Assembly (NCBI GenBank): GCA_019244395.1
Contig: JAFASQ010000526.1
Span: forward strand, 1-35,951
Direction: 5' to 3'
DNA length: 35,951 nucleotides
From: Solirubrobacterales bacterium
Lineage (GTDB): Bacteria; Actinomycetota; Thermoleophilia; Solirubrobacterales; Solirubrobacteraceae
Positions 28,728 to 35,951 of this stretch are shown here, piece by piece. Below the pieces are notes generated by a model that was not told where the DNA came from, made no database searches, and saw only the letters and a program-made list of their open reading frames with translations. The stretch's first letter is position 1. Every line of letters starts with the position of its first letter. The translations under genes were made by a program, and so were the position numbers.

Positions 28728-30368
28728 ATGAGCGATGCCATCCGTTTGAGCAGGCTTGCAGCCATTGCGGCCTGTCTATTTCTGATCGCCGCGGTCGTGA
28801 GTGCGTGCGGCAGTTCGAAGTCCAGTTCCACGTCCGCATCGTCGGCCTCGTCGTCGTCCGGCACGACGTCGTCGTCGTCTTCGGGGGCCACGGGAACGCC
28901 TAAGCCAGGCGGCTCCCTGACCGTGCTCGAGCTGGGCGGGTACGCCGGGGCATGGCCTACGGGGCTCGACCCCGCGACCAACGTCAACGGGGCCGCCGAC
29001 CAGGATCAGATGAACTCGATCTTCGGACAGCTCTTCCAGCTCGCCGAGGGCAGCAAGCTGGTCCCCGATCTGGCCAACTCCGCCACGCCGTCAGCCGGCG
29101 GCAAGACGTGGACGATCGCGCTGCATCCGGGGTTGAAGTTCTCCGACGGCACGCCGCTGGACGCCGCCGCCGTCGTCTCCAATTGGAAGCGCGACCTGGC
29201 CTCGCCGTGCACGTGCAAGCCGATCCTCCCGCCGGTCAAGTCGATCACCGCGCCGAATCCCACGACGGTCCAGATCAGCATGGCGGCGCCCGACGGCGCG
29301 TTCCAGAACCAGTTGCTGGTCGCCAACCTGAACTGGATCGCGTCGCCCACCGCGCTGAAGAAGATGGGCGAGCAGGCCTTCAAGCTCATGCCCGTGGGGG
29401 CCGGCCCATTCATGGTGGTCAGCGACACGCTCTCGAACACGCTGGTCCTCAAGAAGAACCCGAGCTACTGGCAGAGCGGGCGTCCCTACCTGGACAACCT
29501 CACGTTCAAGGCTACGGCGGACGACGAGGCCGCGCTCGAGGCGCTCCAGTCCGGCGGGGCGCAAGCCTACGACGGAATGGCGACCCCGTCGCTCGTGAGC
29601 ACGTACAAGTCGCATTTCACGACGACCGAGCAGCCGGCGACCTCCCCTTACGACATCCAGCTGAACACCGCAGCCCCGCCGTTCAACAACATAAAGGCAC
29701 GCCAGGCGATCTACTACGCCACCGACGGGGCGCTCATCGACCAGAAGCTGTTCGGCAACCAATTCCAGGTGGTCCAGGGCTTCACCGCGCCGGGCGGGTT
29801 GTTCTATTACCCGAACGTGCCGGGATATCTGACCTACGACCTGAACAAGGCGAAGTCCCTGGTGAAGGAGATCGGCGGGCTCAACGTGAACTTCTTCACG
29901 CTCGGATCGCCGGTCAATCAGAACTTCATGGTGGCCTTGCAGCAGCTGTGGAAGCAGGCGGGCATCAACACCTCGATCCACCTCTACAGCCTGGCCGGGC
30001 TGATCCAGCAGTTCGACACCAAGACGTGGCAGGCGGCGCTGCAGACGGCCGGGGCCTGGGACCCCGCAGCTGGCGTCGGCCTCGGGTTCCGCTTCCTGTC
30101 CCAGTCGCCGTTCAGCGGCGTGCACGACCCGAAGCTCGACGCGCTCATCCTGGGCGGCCAGGGAGTCGTCGATCCGTCCGGTCGTGACAAGGTCTACCAG
30201 CAGGCTGCGCAATACATCGCCAAGAACGCCTACGGGCCGTTCCTATTCCCGCTCGCTTCCTGGAACGTCGCCCAGCACGGCGTGGTGGGGCCGGGCCTGA
30301 CCACGGTGATCCCGTCGGTGGTGGTCAACACTCCGCCGCTCTGGCAGTCCGTCGGTTACACCAAGTGA
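28728..30368 (+). CDS. ABC importer substrate-binding lipoprotein, family 5 (peptide/nickel/opine type)
   Basis: This 546-aa secreted lipoprotein starts at ATG 28728, eight bases after AGGAG. The signal peptide ends in the lipobox VVSAC, so Cys27 should be lipidated and anchor the protein outside the membrane. A Ser/Thr-rich linker (about 28-55) precedes the SBP_bac_5 fold: PKPGGSLTVLELGG, WTIALHPGLKFSDGTPLDAA and GAGPFMVVSDT. ARQAIYYATDGALI and YDLNKAKSLVKE follow. The family binds oligopeptides, nickel complexes, opines or polyamine-like solutes; specificity is not readable. It is the first gene of a five-protein transporter-type operon, and its stop region is partly duplicated (30362-30394). 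Confidence 0.93.
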   Translation: MSDAIRLSRLAAIAACLFLIAAVVSACGSSKSSSTSASSASSSSGTTSSSSSGATGTPKPGGSLTVLELGGYAGAWPTGLDPATNVNGAADQDQMNSIFGQLFQLAEGSKLVPDLANSATPSAGGKTWTIALHPGLKFSDGTPLDAAAVVSNWKRDLASPCTCKPILPPVKSITAPNPTTVQISMAAPDGAFQNQLLVANLNWIASPTALKKMGEQAFKLMPVGAGPFMVVSDTLSNTLVLKKNPSYWQSGRPYLDNLTFKATADDEAALEALQSGGAQAYDGMATPSLVSTYKSHFTTTEQPATSPYDIQLNTAAPPFNNIKARQAIYYATDGALIDQKLFGNQFQVVQGFTAPGGLFYYPNVPGYLTYDLNKAKSLVKEIGGLNVNFFTLGSPVNQNFMVALQQLWKQAGINTSIHLYSLAGLIQQFDTKTWQAALQTAGAWDPAAGVGLGFRFLSQSPFSGVHDPKLDALILGGQGVVDPSGRDKVYQQAAQYIAKNAYGPFLFPLASWNVAQHGVVGPGLTTVIPSVVVNTPPLWQSVGYTK

Positions 30369-30394
30369 GCGGTCGGGTAGATCAAGTGAGCGGT
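30362..30394 (+). repeat. 12-bp direct repeat (21-bp period) duplicating the lipoprotein stop region
   Basis: CAAGTGAGCGGT occurs at 30362-30373 and again at 30383-30394. The first copy contains the TGA of the binding-protein gene (30366-30368). The second repeats it, in frame, 7 codons later. This looks like a small tandem duplication of the gene end. Confidence 0.6.
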
Positions 30395-30415
30395 GACCCA
30401 GGGGATTAGCGACTG

Positions 30416-31453
30416 ATGAGTAGTACGTCCGCGCCGCTCAGCACACCGCTGGCGGCGCGGGCCGGCTGGGGCGCCCGGCTCGCGGGCTCCCCCACGCTCA
30501 GATTCATCGTCCGGCGCCTGCTGGCGGCGATCCCCGTGCTGTTGGGGGTGACCTTCCTCAGCTTCGTCGTGATGAACTCGCTGCCGGGTGACGCGGCACA
30601 GGAGCTGCTGGGCGCCCAGGCGACGCCGTCCGAGATCCACCAGCTGCAGGTCAAGCTTGGCCTCGACCAGCCGTTCCTGACCCGCTACTGGGACTGGCTG
30701 CACAACGCGGTCATCGGCCATTTGGGTCATTCACTGTCCAGCGGCCAGAGCGTGGGCTCGATCCTGGTCTCGGACCTGCCGGTGACCTTCGAGCTCGTGG
30801 CGCTAGCGTTCCTGTTCTCGCTGGTGCTGGCCGTGCCGATCGCGTTGCTGTGCGCGCGCAAGCCGAACGGCGTGACAGACCGGCTGAGCATGATGTTCAG
30901 CATGGCCGGCCTGTCGATCGCGCCGTACGTCCTGGCGCTCCTTCTGGTCTTCGTGTTCGCGGTGAAGCTGAACGTGCTCCCGGCGATCGGGTGGGTCCCG
31001 CCGGGACAGAGCCTGTCGCAGAACATCGAGCACCTGATCCTGCCGGCGGTGTCGATCGGGCTGGGCCTGCTGTGCTTCTACACGCGTCTGCTCCGTGCCG
31101 ACCTGCTCGAGCAGATGCAGGGGGAGGACTACGTGGTGACGGCGCGGGCCAAGGGGGTGCGTCCGTGGCGCGTGCTCACGCGCCACGCGCTGCGCAACTC
31201 GCTGTTCGGGCTGATTACCGTCGTGGCCCTGAACCTGGGCACCTTGCTCGGCTTCACGGTCGTGATCGAGGACATCTTCGGGATTCCGGGCATCGGCCAC
31301 GAACTGCTCCAGGCGATCGACAACCGCGATGTTCCGGTGATCGAGGGCATCGTGTTCGTGTTCGCGGTGATCGTGGTGCTGTCCAACCTTGCGGCCGACG
31401 TGCTGTACTCGGTGCTCGACCCCAGGATCCGTTATGGCCGACCTACCGAGTGA
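30416..31453 (+). CDS. ABC importer permease, DppB/OppB-type
   Basis: This 345-aa membrane protein has about six hydrophobic helices. After a variable cytoplasmic N-terminus, the conserved first helix reads FIVRRLLAAIPVLLGVTFLS, followed by the periplasmic LLGAQATPSEIHQLQVKLGL stretch typical of DppB. The EAA-type coupling loop for contact with the ATPases is around YVVTARAKGVRPWRVL. A VVIEDIFGIPGIGHELLQAI segment near the C-terminus is a DppB hallmark. It pairs with the following permease to form the translocation channel for the solute delivered by the lipoprotein. Its 3' end overlaps the next gene by 20 bp. The ribosome-binding site is weak. Confidence 0.94.
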   Translation: MSSTSAPLSTPLAARAGWGARLAGSPTLRFIVRRLLAAIPVLLGVTFLSFVVMNSLPGDAAQELLGAQATPSEIHQLQVKLGLDQPFLTRYWDWLHNAVIGHLGHSLSSGQSVGSILVSDLPVTFELVALAFLFSLVLAVPIALLCARKPNGVTDRLSMMFSMAGLSIAPYVLALLLVFVFAVKLNVLPAIGWVPPGQSLSQNIEHLILPAVSIGLGLLCFYTRLLRADLLEQMQGEDYVVTARAKGVRPWRVLTRHALRNSLFGLITVVALNLGTLLGFTVVIEDIFGIPGIGHELLQAIDNRDVPVIEGIVFVFAVIVVLSNLAADVLYSVLDPRIRYGRPTE

Positions 31454-32324
31454 TCTCGTCGTAGCCGGCGTAGCGCCTCGCGCCGACGAGGCCGCGGCCG
31501 CGAAGTTGGGCGGCCGGTGGCGCGGCTCGCTGGGGGTGATCGTGCCCGCCGTGATGGTCGCCTTCATCTTCGGCCTCTGCTTCATATGGCCCTTGATCGG
31601 ACCGGTCCCCAGCCCGACCGGCGGCACCATCCTCGACTCGAACCTCGCCGCGTTCTCGTCCGGCCACTTCCTCGGAACGGATGCAGTGGGCAACGACGAG
31701 TGGGCCCGCCTGCTCTACGGCGGTCGCGCATCGCTCGAGATCGCGCTCGCAGTGCAGGCGATCGGCCTCGTGCTCGGCGGCCTGATCGGCGCCGTGGCCG
31801 CCTATCTGGGCGGCTTGCGCGATGCAACGATCATGCGGCTTCTCGATGTGGTGATCGCCTTCCCCGGGTTGGTGCTGGCGGTGGCGATCGCACAGGGTCT
31901 CGGCCCGAGCAAGCTGCACACGATCTGGGCGCTGTGCTTCTTCAGCGTCCCGGCGACCGCGCGGATCGCCCGGGCGGCCACCCTGCGGGTGCGCGAGCAG
32001 ACATTCATGGTCGCCGCACGCCTGTCGGGGACCAGCTTTCCGCGCATGCTGCTGGGTCACATCGCGCCGAACGTCGTGCCCCAGCTGCTGACCTATGCGC
32101 TGCTCGGCATGGGGATCATCATGATCCTGGAGGGCGCGCTCAGCTTCGTCGGTTTGGGCGTCCCGCCGCCGGCGCCGAGCTGGGGGAACATGATCGCGCA
32201 GGGGCAGAGCACGCTGTCGGCGCAGCCGCGCTACGTGTTCCTGCCCAGCGCCGCCCTGTTCATCACGGTCGTGTCGCTCAACCTGCTGGGCGAGGGACTG
32301 CGATCCCGCTGGGGTGCTCAGTGA
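31434..32324 (+). CDS. ABC importer permease, DppC/OppC-type
   Basis: The 296-aa product starts at ATG 31434, 20 bp inside the end of the DppB-type gene, so the two are translationally coupled. It carries one N-terminal helix (LGVIVPAVMVAFIFGLCFIW), a periplasmic loop with the family motif HFLGTDAVGNDEWARLLYGG, and then five more helices. The coupling helix lies around TFMVAARLSGTSFPRMLL and is followed by GHIAPNVVPQLL. EGALSFVGLGVPPPAPSWGN is a strong DppC signature. It forms the heterodimeric channel with the DppB partner. The stop overlaps the GTG of the ATPase gene (GTGA). Confidence 0.94.
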   Translation: MADLPSDLVVAGVAPRADEAAAAKLGGRWRGSLGVIVPAVMVAFIFGLCFIWPLIGPVPSPTGGTILDSNLAAFSSGHFLGTDAVGNDEWARLLYGGRASLEIALAVQAIGLVLGGLIGAVAAYLGGLRDATIMRLLDVVIAFPGLVLAVAIAQGLGPSKLHTIWALCFFSVPATARIARAATLRVREQTFMVAARLSGTSFPRMLLGHIAPNVVPQLLTYALLGMGIIMILEGALSFVGLGVPPPAPSWGNMIAQGQSTLSAQPRYVFLPSAALFITVVSLNLLGEGLRSRWGAQ

Positions 32325-33304
32325 GCGAAGCGGTCTTGGAGGTCGAGAACCTGCGGGTCGACTTCCGCCAGCCCGGGCAGCTGGTGCGAGCGGTTGACGG
32401 ATTGACTTATTCCGTCGACCGCGCGCAGACGGTGGCGGTGATCGGCGAGTCTGGCTCGGGCAAGACGGTCAGCTCCCGAGCGATCATGGGCCTCCTCCCC
32501 CCGACGGCGAGGGTCACCGGATCGATTCGGTTCGACGACGTCGAGATGGTCGGGCTGCCGGAGAAGGTCATGCGGGAACATCGCGGGCGTGGCGTCGCGA
32601 TGGTCTTTCAGGATCCCACGCGCTCGCTGAACCCGACCATGCGGATCGGGGCGCAGATCCGCGAGGCGATCCAGACCCACGGGGAGGTCTCGCGGGCGGC
32701 CGCGCGCGACCGCGCGATCGAGCTGCTCGAGCTGGTGCGCCTGCCGGCGGCACGCGAGCGACTCGAGCAGTACCCGCATCAGCTTTCCGGTGGTATGCGC
32801 CAGCGCGTGATGATCGCGATCGCGCTCGCCGCCGAGCCGAAGCTGCTGATCGCCGACGAGGCGACCACCGCGCTCGACGTGACCACGCAGGCGCAGATCA
32901 TGGAGCTCCTGCGTGATCTTCAGCAGCGGTTGGGTATGGCACTCATCATGATCAGCCACGATCTCGGGCTGGCCGCAAGCTTCGCCGACGAGGTGGTGGT
33001 GATGTACGCGGGGCGGGCGGTCGAGCGCGCTCCGACACGCAAACTGTTCGCGCACGTCCGGATGCCCTACACGCGCGCGCTGCTCGACGCCATTCCACGC
33101 CTGGAGAACGCGTCCCATACGCGGCTTGCCGCCGTGCCCGGCCAGCCACCGAACCTCGCTCTCCGCGAGCTCGGGTGCCCGTTCACGCCCCGGTGCCCCA
33201 ACGCTACCGATCACTGCGCCGAGCACGAGCCCGCGTTCGAGGAGCATGAGCCGGATCACTTGTGGGCGTGCTGGCATCCATGTTCCGACGAGGCGCGTCT
33301 GTGA
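32321..33304 (+). CDS. ABC importer ATP-binding protein, DppD/OppD-type
   Basis: The 327-aa ATPase starts at GTG 32321, overlapping the permease stop as GTGA. Walker A is GESGSGKT, the Q-loop [11 protein letters not shown], the ABC signature LSGGMRQRV, Walker [14 protein letters not shown], and the switch His lies in ISHDLGLAA. The C-terminal extension carries the Cys-rich oligopeptide-transporter motif ([20 protein letters not shown]) that in relatives binds an Fe-S cluster. Together with the next gene it powers the importer at the inner face of the membrane. Its stop again overlaps the next GTG by GTGA. Confidence 0.95.
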   Translation: MSEAVLEVENLRVDFRQPGQLVRAVDGLTYSVDRAQTVAVIGESGSGKTVSSRAIMGLLPPTARVTGSIRFDDVEMVGLPEKVMREHRGRGVAMVFQDPTRSLNPTMRIGAQIREAIQTHGEVSRAAARDRAIELLELVRLPAARERLEQYPHQLSGGMRQRVMIAIALAAEPKLLIADEATTALDVTTQAQIMELLRDLQQRLGMALIMISHDLGLAASFADEVVVMYAGRAVERAPTRKLFAHVRMPYTRALLDAIPRLENASHTRLAAVPGQPPNLALRELGCPFTPRCPNATDHCAEHEPAFEEHEPDHLWACWHPCSDEARL

Positions 33305-34386
33305 GCACGGACGGCCCGCTGCTCGATGTGCACCACCTCGTGCAGGAGTTCGAGGTCCGAGCTCAAGGGGGAGTTCGCAGCGGCGTGGTACAGGCGGTCT
33401 CAGATATCTCGTTCGCGCTCGAGAAGGGAGAGACGCTGGGGCTCGTGGGCGAGACCGGCTCAGGCAAATCGACCCTGGCTCGGGCGATCTTGCAGGCGCC
33501 ACGTCCGAAAGCCGGCGAGGTGCTGTTCGAGGGCGTCGATCTGGTCAAGCTCAAGGGACGAGATTTGCTGCGCGCGCGCCGCCAGATGCAGATGGTCTTT
33601 CAGGACCCGTTCGGCTCGCTCGATCCGAAGTGGTCGGTGGCCCGGATCGTCGAGGAGCCGCTGATCGCCTTCCGGACCGGGGCGCGACCCGAGCGCCGGC
33701 GTCGGGTCACCGAGGTGCTCGACCGGGTTGGTCTCGATCCTGAACGGTACGGCGACCGCCGCCCGCGGTCGCTGTCCGGCGGTCAGGCGCAACGCGTGGC
33801 GATCGCGCGGGCGCTGGCGCTCGATCCGGCGCTGATCATCTACGACGAGGCCGTCTCATCGCTGGACGTGCTGATCCGGGCGCAGGTCCTGAACCTCCTC
33901 GAGCGCCTGCGTTCCGAGCTCTCGCTCACGTATCTGTTCATCGCCCACGATCTGGCCCTGGTCAAACAGGTCTCTGACCGGGTCGCGGTCATGTATCTCG
34001 GGAAGCTGGTCGAGATCGGTCCGGCCGAGTCGTTGTACCGAGAGCCGCTTCATCCCTACACGGTCGCGCTCCTGGCTTCGATTCCGAACCCGGATCCCGC
34101 GGCGCCGCGGGCGCCCGTGGCGAAGACGATCCGGGGGGAGCCGCCTTCGCCGATCGATCCCCCAAGCGGCTGCCGGTTCCGCACCCGCTGTCCACGCGCC
34201 CAGGATGTGTGCGCCGCCGTAGAGCCGCCGTTGCGACGGCTTGCCGACCGCCACTACGCGGCTTGTCACTTCCCGGTCGCCGTCGATGCGCCGGCGCCGG
34301 AGGCGAGCGCGCAGGAGGTTGCCCGCGCCCAGTCGGGCGTCGTCGCGCCCGCGGCCGGCAGGACCCCACACCAGCTTGGCAACTGA
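33301..34386 (+). CDS. ABC importer ATP-binding protein, DppF/OppF-type
   Basis: This 361-aa ATPase starts at GTG 33301 (GTGA overlap). It has Walker A GETGSGKST, Q-loop VFQDPFGSLDPKWSV, signature LSGGQAQRVAIARAL, Walker B LIIYDEAVSSLDV and switch His in IAHDLALV. Most DppF proteins have DEPVSALD at Walker B; here Ala replaces Pro, which is unusual but not in a catalytic position. The C-terminal Cys motif GCRFRTRCPRAQDVCAAVEP is present, followed by a longer Ala/Pro-rich tail than usual (about 40 residues). It is the heterodimer partner of the DppD-type ATPase. The aldehyde dehydrogenase gene follows after 19 bp. Confidence 0.95.
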   Translation: MSTDGPLLDVHHLVQEFEVRAQGGVRSGVVQAVSDISFALEKGETLGLVGETGSGKSTLARAILQAPRPKAGEVLFEGVDLVKLKGRDLLRARRQMQMVFQDPFGSLDPKWSVARIVEEPLIAFRTGARPERRRRVTEVLDRVGLDPERYGDRRPRSLSGGQAQRVAIARALALDPALIIYDEAVSSLDVLIRAQVLNLLERLRSELSLTYLFIAHDLALVKQVSDRVAVMYLGKLVEIGPAESLYREPLHPYTVALLASIPNPDPAAPRAPVAKTIRGEPPSPIDPPSGCRFRTRCPRAQDVCAAVEPPLRRLADRHYAACHFPVAVDAPAPEASAQEVARAQSGVVAPAAGRTPHQLGN

Positions 34387-34405
34387 GAGGCAGGAGGAAC
34401 GCTTT

Positions 34406-35878
34406 ATGGCCATCCAGGAAGCCCCAGAAACCCTCGATGTTCAGTCGCTGTTCGCCGACGGCACCCAGCTCATAGGTGGCGATTGGGTGCCGGCGCGTGG
34501 TGGCTCCACTCTTCCCGTCGAGAACCCCGCGACCGGCGAGGTCCTGGCCCACGTGCCACGGAGCGGTGCCGACGACGTCGCGGACGCGGTGGCAGCGGCC
34601 TCGGATGCCTTCCCGGCGTGGCGGGACACGAGCCCCAGTCGCCGCGGGCAGCTGCTGCTCGACTGGGCCGCGGTGTGCCGCGAGCACGCCGCGGAGATCG
34701 ACCTGCTCGAGCGGCTCGAGGTTGGCCGGCCAAAGTGGGGCCCGGGGCCGATGCCCGGCATCCTCACCTTCACCGCCGGGCTGGCTGACAAGGCCACCGG
34801 CCAGACGCTGCCGAGTCACTTCCCGGACGTGATCGGGATGACGCTCCGCGAGCCCTACGGGGTATGCGGGAGCATCATCCCCTGGAACGCCCCGGGTCCG
34901 AACACAGTGAACGACGCGGGACCGGCGATCGCGATGGGCAACACGATCGTGATCAAGCCGGCTGAGGACGCACCGTTGACCTGCCTGCTGCTGGTGAAGC
35001 TGGCCCACGAGGCCGGCATCCCGCCCGGCGTGATCAACGTGGTGACCGGGTACGGGGCGGCGGCGGGCTCGCCATTGGCCGCTCATCCCCTGGTCAGCCA
35101 TATGAGTTTTACGGGCTCGCCGGAAACGGGACGCCGGGTGATGGAGGCGTGCGCTTCGCACCTGATTCCGCTGCACCTGGAGTTGGGCGGCAAGTCGCCG
35201 CAGGTCGTCCTGCGGGACGCTCCGCTGGATAAGGCCATCCCTACGATCGCGCGGAGCATCACCCTGAACACGGGCCAGATCTGCGCGGCTGGGTCGCGGG
35301 TGGTGGTCGACTCGGCGATCCGCGACGAGGTGGTTTCGGGGCTCGCCGACGCGTTCAAGCAGGTGCGGGTGGGACCGTGGTACGAGGACGTCGACATGGG
35401 ACCGCTGATCAGCGCCAAGCAGGAAGAGCGCGTCCTGGGCTATTTGGACAGCGGCCGCTCCGAGGGGGCCCGCGTGGTCGTCGGGGGCGGCAAGCCTTCC
35501 GGGTTTGATCGCGGGTATTTCGTCGAGCCCACGATCTTTGATTCGGTGACGCCGGAGATGCGGGTCGCCCAGGAGGAGATCTTCGGCCCGGTCCTTTCGG
35601 TGCTCTCGTCCGACGACGAGGAGGAGGCGCTGTCGATCGCAAACGGAACCCGATATGGGCTCGTGGCGTCCGTGTGGACTCGCGACGTCGGTCGCGCCGT
35701 GCGCCTGGCGCGGCGGATTCAAGCCGGGCAGGTCTCGATCAACACGCTGTGGTCGGGCGGGGTGATCGGCGCGCCCTTCGGCGGCTATAAGTCGAGCGGG
35801 TTCGGACGAACCGTGAGCGCCGAGTCGATCCTCGACTACACGCAGGTCAAGAGCGTGATCATCGACGGGCGGGCCTAG
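34406..35878 (+). CDS. NAD(P)-dependent aldehyde dehydrogenase
   Basis: This 490-aa enzyme starts at ATG 34406, eight bases after AGGAGG (34392-34397), which rules out the longer upstream frame. Catalytic residues are Asn161 (IIPWNAPGPN), Lys184 (VIKPAED), Glu259 (LELGGKSPQ) and Cys293 (NTGQICAAGSR). The cofactor loop is FTGSPETGR and the late signature EEIFGPVLSV. APFGGYKSSGFGRTVSAESI is the usual C-terminal block. It oxidises an aldehyde to the acid. The placement directly after the importer operon suggests that the imported solute, or a product of it, is degraded through an aldehyde. The aminotransferase at 25372 is a possible upstream partner. The stretch LERLEVGRPKWGPGPMPGIL is slightly atypical of the family. 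Confidence 0.95.
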   Translation: MAIQEAPETLDVQSLFADGTQLIGGDWVPARGGSTLPVENPATGEVLAHVPRSGADDVADAVAAASDAFPAWRDTSPSRRGQLLLDWAAVCREHAAEIDLLERLEVGRPKWGPGPMPGILTFTAGLADKATGQTLPSHFPDVIGMTLREPYGVCGSIIPWNAPGPNTVNDAGPAIAMGNTIVIKPAEDAPLTCLLLVKLAHEAGIPPGVINVVTGYGAAAGSPLAAHPLVSHMSFTGSPETGRRVMEACASHLIPLHLELGGKSPQVVLRDAPLDKAIPTIARSITLNTGQICAAGSRVVVDSAIRDEVVSGLADAFKQVRVGPWYEDVDMGPLISAKQEERVLGYLDSGRSEGARVVVGGGKPSGFDRGYFVEPTIFDSVTPEMRVAQEEIFGPVLSVLSSDDEEEALSIANGTRYGLVASVWTRDVGRAVRLARRIQAGQVSINTLWSGGVIGAPFGGYKSSGFGRTVSAESILDYTQVKSVIIDGRA

Positions 35879-35891
35879 AGCGTCGAACGAT

Positions 35892-35951
35892 ATGAGCGCG
35901 AGACTGGGATGGTCGGGGATCAAGCGGGACGGTCACGGCGATCGGCGTGGC
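35892..35951 (+). CDS. Possible start of a further gene (partial)
   Basis: ATG 35892 opens a frame that runs 20 codons to the window end in the same direction as the aldehyde dehydrogenase, 13 bp after its stop. There is no ribosome-binding site and too little sequence for recognition. The spacing alone fits an operon partner. It may be chance. Confidence 0.2.
   Translation, partial: MSARLGWSGIKRDGHGDRRG

Noticed and set aside
33989-35923. Very long minus-strand open frame opposite DppF and the aldehyde dehydrogenase
   Set aside because: The opposite strand carries complete catalytic motifs in two well-known families. The antisense frame has none and reflects GC-skewed codon use.

Overview
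The window is high-GC DNA (about 70% by eye) with many GTG starts, GTGA/ATGA stop-start overlaps and weak Shine-Dalgarno use. A deazaflavin (F420)-type nitroreductase, a lactate-monooxygenase-like flavoenzyme, a PASTA serine/threonine kinase and a soluble cytochrome P450 all point to Actinobacteria. The mix resembles soil Thermoleophilia (Solirubrobacter-like), but that rank is inference. No rRNA, tRNA, CRISPR array, transposase, integrase or phage gene was seen.

Layout. 1-3433: the end of an unknown gene, a convergent hairpin terminator, a Ddn-like nitroreductase, an alpha/beta hydrolase, a structured 0.4 kb leader and an FMN-dependent 2-hydroxyacid oxidase. 3411-5564: a secreted GH27 alpha-galactosidase-like enzyme on the minus strand. 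5638-5804: a frameshifted relic of a hydroxypyruvate-isomerase-like gene. 5827-11404: a tight minus-strand run of six genes, transcribed as HipA-like kinase, DUF3037 protein, isoaspartyl peptidase/asparaginase, HpcH/HpaI aldolase, PASTA Ser/Thr kinase and D-2-hydroxyacid dehydrogenase. It is preceded by an aldo-keto reductase and a class C beta-lactamase-like serine hydrolase (to 13615), joined by a GTGA overlap. 13671-14658: a non-coding, repeat-rich kilobase with a 26-bp minisatellite. 14659-17588: a secreted GDSL/SGNH hydrolase and a P450. 17600-18500: small genes, including a 42-codon gene with its own promoter and intrinsic terminator. 18533-21055: a phospholipase C/phosphatase-like phosphoesterase, an RlmB-like rRNA methyltransferase and EF-P. 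21185-24533: a decayed or error-prone stretch with a twice-frameshifted lactonase-like metallo-beta-lactamase, an AraC regulator with no canonical start for its full domain, a DUF2000 protein, and an FAD amine oxidoreductase gene with frameshifts and two internal deletions. 24543-28236: an SDR, a class III aminotransferase behind a large nested dyad, and a convergent DHA2-type MFS exporter. 28728-35878: a complete oligopeptide/nickel-type ABC importer operon followed by an aldehyde dehydrogenase.

How the genes may work together. The aldolase, hydroxyacid dehydrogenase and isomerase relic suggest handling of C3 hydroxy- and oxo-acids (hydroxypyruvate, tartronate semialdehyde). The FAD oxidoreductase relic, aminotransferase, SDR and aldehyde dehydrogenase resemble amine, polyamine or beta-alanine catabolism, with the ABC importer as a possible uptake route. 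The most unusual locus is the six-gene run that places two different kinase-fold proteins and DUF3037 in one operon with small-molecule enzymes. The second is the compact 42-aa gene at 18254-18491.
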